From Nelumbo lutea (taxonomy: Eukaryota; Streptophyta; Magnoliopsida; Proteales; Nelumbonaceae): DNA of 64,000 nt. The stretch spans positions 49,836,922 to 49,900,921 of the forward strand of contig JAKGHH010000004.1 in the NCBI GenBank assembly GCA_022828595.1, in the 5' to 3' direction. Position numbers and translations under genes: made by a program. The notes under the pieces are model-generated. The model searched no databases, had not been told where the DNA came from, and saw only the letters and a program-made list of their open reading frames with translations. Below, piece by piece: positions 58,761-64,000 of the stretch; position 1 is the first letter of the stretch; each line of letters opens with the position of its first letter.

Positions 58761-59177
58761 TCCCACGACTTATCTGAAAGCTATGTTGGACATAGATTCA
58801 CTGAAGTTAATAGATGCCATGAAAGCCAAGATGGACTCCATGGAGACCAACAAGGTTAAACTCTTGTGGACCCACCCTCTAGGGTGAAAGCAATTGTTTG
58901 CAAGTGGATTTACAAGAGAAAGAAGGGCCCAGATGGTAACATTGAGACCTATAAAGCTCGTCTTGTGGCGAAAGGGTACACTCAGAAAGAGGGTTTCGGT
59001 ATTCTCCTTGGGTGTGAATACCTTCATTAGGAGTTACTGCTATTTCGCATCTCTTCTTTTAGTGAAATCAATTGTTTGTAAGTGGATTTACAAATGAAAG
59101 AAGGACCCAGATGGTAACATTGAGACCTAAAAAGCTTGTTTTGTGGCAAAAGGGTACACTCAAAAAGAGGGTTTCGG
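58761..59177 (+). pseudogene. Copia reverse transcriptase start, truncated and duplicated
   Basis: After 'AMLDIDSLKLIDAMKAKMDS' and 'KWIYKRKKGPDGNIETYKAR' the frame stops at 'YTQKEGF' and is joined directly to LTR sequence. A 178-base unit spanning the junction is duplicated in tandem. Fingers, palm and the YVDD box are all missing. Confidence 0.8.
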
Positions 59178-59424
59178 TATTCTCCTTGGGTGTGAACACC
59201 TTCATTAGGAGTTACTGCTATTTTGTATCATGTATATCTCTCTCCTCTTCTTTTGGTTTCAGATCTGTTCTGGCTTTGGATTCAAGAACGATCATTGAAA
59301 ATGCAATTTTCAAAAATAGGGAATGCGATTCTCAGATGGGACGGGAGATAGATAAATTTTTGATATTTCGCCCATCCTTCCTGCAGGGTTTGGCCATCCA
59401 TATGATGGATCTCTCATCCCTTCA
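59178..59424 (+). repeat. Copia 3' LTR remnant
   Basis: The last ~245 bases of the LTR, from 'CTTGGGTGTGAACACCTTCATT' to 'CTCTCATCCCTTCA', follow the truncated reverse transcriptase. The first 1.6 kb of the LTR is deleted. Confidence 0.85.
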
Positions 59425-60130
59425 AGAACATCTGTCGCTTTTTCATCCCTCATATCCTCATTACTGACAATGACTCCTAGTTCATCAGCTGGAAGTTTGA
59501 GGTCTTTTGTGCATTTCTCAAAATAGATCACTAGACCACAACCATTCACTGACCACTAAGCAACGGACAGACCGAGGTGGCCAACCGAACTCTATTCTGT
59601 GGCTTGAATACTAGGCTTGATAGGGCCAAGGGCAGATGAGTCGAGGAACTGCCAAGCATCCTTTGGGCCTACAAAACCACACCACGGATAGCCATCAAAG
59701 AGACTTCTTTCAACCTAGCATGTGGAGTCGAGGCAATGATCCCCATGGAAATCGGTTCTTCTACTATCCAGGCTGAGCTCTATAATGGCAAGACGAACAA
59801 TGAAGATCCCTGTGTAGAGCTCGACCTAGTGGAGGACTCCCGCGGCCAAGCACACCTCAGGATGGCAGCGTAGCAAAACAAGATGGCCAAGTACTATGGT
59901 TCTAAAGTTCGAAGGAGGGAGTTCAAGACAGAGGACGTCATCCTCTATAAAGTCATAGTACTCGCACCAGGAGAATGGAACACGAATAGCCCAGTCATAG
60001 TACTCGCACCAAGTGTACTCTGCACACTTAGCCAACAAATCGTTAGAGCAAAGCCAACCAAGGAACACGACTAGCCCAGTCAGAGCACAAGGCTCCCCCG
60101 AGACCATGCACTACCGAGCTCCCCAAAGAT
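59425..60130 (+). pseudogene. Tat-like gypsy integrase C-terminal remnant
   Basis: Recognisable parts are 'TNGQTEVANRTL'-like sequence near 59555 (read with shifts), 'KGRWVEELPSILWAYKTTPR', 'ETSFNLACGVEAMIPMEIGS' and the C-terminal 'QNKMAKYYGSKVRRREFKTE' followed by 'DVILYK'. This is the end of the integrase core plus the GPF/GPY-type C-terminal region. It continues the gypsy element whose gag remnant lies at 46870-47279. Confidence 0.8.
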
Positions 60131-60348
60131 ATTGAGAGCTTAGAAGCACCTCGGCCAATGCAATATCTAGGTCACAAAACTCACGACCTCGGCCAACACA
60201 AGACCAAGGTTCATAATCAATTGTTTCCAAAGAATAACAATAAAAAAAGAGAAAGACGTTGAAATTAATGCTCCACAAAAATCTAAGTCTTTCATTAATT
60301 AAAACGTTATTTCTATGAATCAAAGCTCAACATATCGAGTTGCATACA
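60131..60348. other. Spacer between integrase and antisense ORF
   Basis: No domain seen. This is where Tat-lineage elements usually have a long untranslated region. Confidence 0.4.
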
Positions 60349-60670
60349 TTATAAAAAAGAGAGAGAGAAGTGGGGCAGTTCAGTTGTCATATGGGGGCTC
60401 CTTGGCTCGATCCTAGACATCGGCAATGGCGTCTTCCACGTCGGCCTAGGGGGGTCAAATGAGTCTAGCCCCAGAACAACCTCGGCCACCTCCAGGAAGA
60501 AGTGCACGACCCTTATGGACAATGTTGTCTTTCTCCTTGATACCCGCTTCAACTCACCCAGCTCAGACTTTAGCTCAAGAGCCTCTTCCTTCAGTTGCTT
60601 GTACTCGACCACCCACAACTCATAGAGGTGTCGTTGTACACGAAGATGGTCAACAAGACCGATGATCGAG
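60349..60670 (-). pseudogene. Antisense ORF, C-terminal coiled-coil part
   Basis: The minus strand reads 'ELWVVEYKQLKEEALELKSE', 'LGELKRVSRRKTTLSIR', then a less conserved tail. The Leu/Glu heptad pattern, the position downstream of integrase, and the antisense direction all match the ORF at 13462-15114. Confidence 0.5.
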
Positions 60671-60773
60671 CAAACAAATTACAAAACACCAAGTCATTAG
60701 TACGGGGAAACAAAGGCAATAAAACGACAACAAAAGAAGTAAAATTCATTGCAACGGCATGCTGCATGGTTGC

Positions 60774-61536
60774 TGATGGTGCGCAATCCGGCCGGTCCTA
60801 GCTGTCAACGACCTTGCCTTTGAACGGAGCTATAGAGAACCTAAAACAGAGAAGATGAGGAAACTCAGGGGGGAACCTGGTGTGATTGCTCCGAAGCTCA
60901 AGTTAGAATTCTCTCAAAGGCAAGATAAAACCAGATGGCACAAAGTTCACATACCTTGTTGTTGGGGGTAGGGGGCCTTTTATAACCACTTCACGCACTC
61001 ACTCCGAGGCTTCTGTCAGGTCAGGTATGATTACTTCTGTGCTTCTGCAAGTTCGAGTGTCATCCCTTCTGTTGGGACAAAACCGCCCCTGCTCCTTGTC
61101 GGAGCCGTCTTTGTTACTGGAGATGGCGATGGCAGGTGGCCGTTTGAAATGCGGCTGTCAAGCGTCAGATCCCAAGTCAGTCAGGTGCGCCGCCCGTTGA
61201 TACGAACTTCATCGGTGTCAGGCATGGTACGGTTGTTCAGTTCGGCATCCTGGAGGCGAAGTGCTGGAGTGGTGAACGAGGTGAAGTCTTGAGTTCGAAT
61301 AGAGGTGTGTCCCGAACTGCCATGGGGTAGGCCAGTTTGGGTTATTGCCCTTTGTGTTTGGTTCGGGGCCTAAGGGAGACTTCAGGCTCCTTGTAAGGAG
61401 TTCGGACTGCTGGTAGGGAGTTCAGACCGCTGGTTCCTCCCTTTGGTGCTCGCACCTTGGGTGCACTGTTGTGCCGAGCTGTTGCCTGTGCCATGTGTTG
61501 CGTTATTACGAGGTCGGGCCAAATCTTCCTTCATCA
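60774..61536 (-). mobile_element. Solo Tat-like LTR (763 bp), TSD GTTGC
   Basis: Starts TGATGGTGCGCAATCC, ends CCTTCATCA, and is flanked by gttgc at 60769-60773 and 61537-61541. Its termini match the LTRs at 3774, 12311 and 22381, but the interior is more GC-rich and diverged, so it is a subfamily. It interrupts the antisense ORF region. Confidence 0.9.
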
Positions 61537-61541
61537 GTTGC

Positions 61542-62066
61542 GATTTCCAAGAAGCCACTAGTATAATTGTCAACCTCCTACCTAATGTTGGAGAGCATCA
61601 GACACCGGGCAAGTTGTTCGGACACCCCTTTTCACTCAAGGGTGTCTTGCAGTCGAATAGACCACCGCGACACATATGCTTCGGTTGAACTCTCCGCATG
61701 GCATGTTCCGACGGCGAAGTACGATTAAACTAAGTCGCGACCTACTCAGTTCCATGGCACTCGCCATGTCTGTTCCTGCACAAGTCATTATACAGTTAGT
61801 ACTAAGTAAAGAGTTCAAAAATGAAGGTAAGGAAGACCACATAACCTATCGATTGGGTTGGTAGTGATCAGTCGTGCCGCTCATCATCCTGGCACGGATC
61901 AACATCGAGAATGACATGTATTCTTGCACGCCAACCCTCTCTACTCTCATTATCGTTGTTAACTGCTCCCTAGAAAGCTCAGCCTTAGTTACTGCTTTCA
62001 CCTTGGTCCTCGAAACAATTAGCTTGGCAAGGAAGGGCCAATCCCGCGAGAAGCACACGAAAAAGA
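61542..62066 (-). pseudogene. Antisense ORF, internal part
   Basis: On the minus strand the best frame gives 'FSRDWPFLAKLIVSRTKVKA', 'VTKAELSREQLTTIMRVERV' and 'EYMSFSMLIRARMM'. It lies between the coiled-coil end (60349-60670) and the copia LTR that truncates it at 62067. The motif match to PF04195-family proteins is weak; position and strand are the main argument. Confidence 0.35.
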
Positions 62067-62914
62067 TGAAGGGATGAGAGATCCATCATATGGATGGCCG
62101 AACCCTGCAGGAAGGTTGGGCGAAATTTCAAAATTTTCTCTCTCCCATGTGGTAATCACTTTCCCTATTTTAGAAAATTGCATTTTTAAGGATCAATCTT
62201 GAAACCAAATCGAACCAGATCTAAAACCAAAAAGGAGTAGAGGGATATACCTGATACGGAGTAATAGTAACTTCCAATGAAGGTGTTCACGTCCAAAGAG
62301 TTTCCTGATCCAAACCATATATTTTGATCTGTACTCTCTTTAAGAGATAAGGATAATCCCTTATCTTATCTTCAGATAAACATCGGCCTTCCTAATCTAA
62401 TTAAGAGTTTCCTAATCCAAATTTTTATATGGATCTGCACTTTTTGAGTGAATAAGGATAATCCCTTATCCTATCTGCAAATCCAAATCCCAGAACTGCC
62501 CCTCATTTAATTAATCTTATTAAGCCAGTTCAAATTGGGCTTTAGGCTCATTAAGTCTATGCGTTCACTAACCCCATTAATCTGCAGCCCAGTTGGCTAT
62601 CCTTGTATGGTGTGGGACCCAAACATTGATCTACACATCAGCCACATGGGTTCATCCTAGCCTCTGTTACAAGGCGTGGCCGAATTCACTGTAGGAGACA
62701 GTAAACACCTGAGTCAATCACCAAGGGCTCTTAATGGGCCCAACATTTACACTAAATGGTCCTTGGGTCAAGCCACCTTATAAAAACCCAAGGACTGTGG
62801 GCAGATGCAAGATTAGCCCATCAAGCATTACTCTCAATGGTTTTGCACTTAACCTCTCAGCCCATAATTATCAAATACTGCCCGACAAGAGAGGACCTCT
62901 CCCTCAGCTGCAAG

Positions 62915-63393
62915 TAGACCTGTTCATGGGTCGGGCCGGGCAGGGCTCTAACTCTTTATTAACAAAAAACTGTTAGGCCCGAGCCCGGCCCTGATAAAAA
63001 GCCCGAAGCCTTAGCCTAAGCCCAAAGTCCGACCTAATAAAAGAAATTCAAAATTTTCCCTATTCAAATGGACATTTTTATTTTAATTTATATGCTTTCC
63101 CCTCTATTTAAATGAACAATGAGCCTACAAGTGAATCAATGACCTTCTCAAATCAAAAAAATTATTCAAATAGACATCACATAGGGTTTTTACTTATGTT
63201 TAACTATAGGTCGGGCCGGGCCGGGCTCGGGCCGCGCTATTTTGGCAAAGCCCGAGCCCGGCTTGAATTTATGCGAGCTGGGCTTTTTGGCCCGAAGTTA
63301 AGCTCGCGGGCCAAAAAGCCTGTTCAAGCCCGTCCGGGGGTCGGGCCGCGCATGGGCTGGCCCGTCGGGCCACTCAGCCCATGAACAGGTCTA
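62915..63393. mobile_element. hAT-like MITE, TSD GCTGCAAG
   Basis: Terminal inverted repeats TAGACCTGTTCATGGG are flanked by identical gctgcaag at 62907-62914 and 63394-63401. It is the same family as 40843-41335, with GGGCCGGG and GCCCGAGCCC blocks inside each end and an AT-rich core. It interrupts the copia LTR. Confidence 0.95.
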
Positions 63394-63469
63394 GCTGCAA
63401 GGTACAGTTCTGCACTCTCTACTCACATGGATCCTGGGAATTAAAACCTTTTGCAAATATTTTGAAACC

Positions 63470-63471
<2 letters not shown>

Positions 63472-63506
<35 letters not shown>

Positions 63507-63515
63507 ATATATATA
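63472..63515. repeat. (AT)n microsatellite in the copia LTR
   Basis: About 20 AT units, at the LTR position equivalent to 52020-52050. Confidence 0.9.
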
Positions 63516-64000
63516 ATTTTGCAAAACAAATTTCAATGGTTGAAATCGATTGCTGGCAATTTTGGTTTCCACTAGAGAGAGTGCATCCCCAATCATTCAC
63601 TTTGTCTGACAAAGGGGTTGATCCTGTCACTATGATCACCCACTTAAATGAATTCTTGAACTGCCCCAACATACCCTGGTTTGACCCTTTCTGAGGATCT
63701 CACTGATTGGCATATCAAACACAGCCTAATCCGACACCTAGTGTAGTATCATAATCGAGTCTATGGATCAGGTGTAATATTCCAGTTTTGCCCATCTATC
63801 TTAAAGGTCCAGGACAATACTAGAATTTTTGTCTGGTTCAGAGTTTCAAGAAAACCCACACTGCATGTACCTCAGGTCTCACACTAGCAGTTGAGACAAG
63901 CCACCCCAACCAATTTGGCGGCACATCAGTGTCCGCCTTGGCAGGATAAATCTCCCCAGATCTATCCAATGACTGTGAAGATTCTGAACTAACACGAGTC

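Larger units (their letters stand above)
47280..59424 (+). mobile_element. Three-LTR tandem copia array
   Basis: The order is LTR (47280-49217), primer-binding site and leader, gag start, pol end, LTR (51386-53204), primer-binding site and leader, gag, protease, integrase, part of reverse transcriptase, LTR remnant (about 59178-59424). The middle LTR is preceded by a polypurine-like AAGTGAGAG and followed by an exact primer-binding site, so it serves as 3' LTR of the first unit and 5' LTR of the second. Outer flanks differ (tgata versus agaac), as expected after unequal recombination. Both bodies are deleted or decayed. Confidence 0.8.
62067..64000 (-). mobile_element. Copia LTR, minus strand, runs off the window
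   Basis: The plus strand starts TGAAGGGATGAGAGATCC, the reverse complement of the LTR 3' end. It follows the family backwards to about 145 bases from the expected LTR start at position 64000. No primer-binding site adjoins 62067, so it is a solo or 3' LTR. Compared with other copies it has an internal deletion near 62308 and a hAT-like MITE insertion at 62915-63393. Confidence 0.85.

Overview
This is plant nuclear DNA, and almost all of it is transposable elements nested inside one another. The signs are L1-type LINE remains, Ty1/copia and Ty3/gypsy LTR retrotransposons with plant-type primer-binding sites, hAT-like MITEs, a CACTA-like terminus, and fragments of plant genes that still keep their introns. 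I see no intact host gene, tRNA, rRNA or CRISPR array. Every coding region carries stops, frameshifts or truncations. The species cannot be named from the sequence; a TE-rich flowering plant fits.

Layout. 255-2231: 3' half of an L1-type LINE. 2399-2452: CACTA-like subterminal repeats. 3774-4381: solo gypsy LTR. 4387-9276: AT-rich repeats, a TIR element with 8-bp target duplications carrying a nested MITE, and another MITE. 9277-12310 and 23020-24381: degenerate gypsy LTR-type sequence, split by a Tat-like gypsy element (12311-23019, minus strand). That element carries an antisense ORF (13462-15114) and a decayed copia element (15115-22299), and the copia itself holds a solo LTR (17807-19312). 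24382-26790: another minus-strand gypsy 3' end, with LTR, polypurine tract and a 169-bp tandem array.

27200-35629 is the most unusual stretch. Fragments of at least five unrelated plant genes lie here: a DUF936-like protein, rhamnogalacturonan lyase, an LRR receptor-like protein, PRP40A, and the tocopherol/plastoquinone methyltransferase VTE3. An unidentified 42-codon exon is also present. All but one lie on the minus strand, with introns kept, and they run inward from a CACTA-like transposon end at 35629. This looks like transposon-mediated gene-fragment capture.

35630-42380: a second gypsy element (plus strand; LTR end, PBS, gag with 20-residue repeats), interrupted by a solo copia LTR (38610-40547) and a hAT-like MITE (40843-41335). 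42381-45275: AT-rich DNA and tandem duplications leading into an RDR1-like RNA-dependent RNA polymerase pseudogene. 46300-62066: a second Tat-like gypsy (plus strand), split by a three-LTR copia array (47280-59424) that carries a second copy of the solo LTR seen at 17807. It is split again by a solo Tat LTR (60774-61536). 62067-64000: a minus-strand copia LTR with a hAT-like MITE in it, running off the window.

The order of events can be read from target duplications. Gypsy elements came first, then copia insertions, then solo LTRs and MITEs inside the copia. Most nonsense changes I could read fit C-to-T decay, as expected for methylated repeats.
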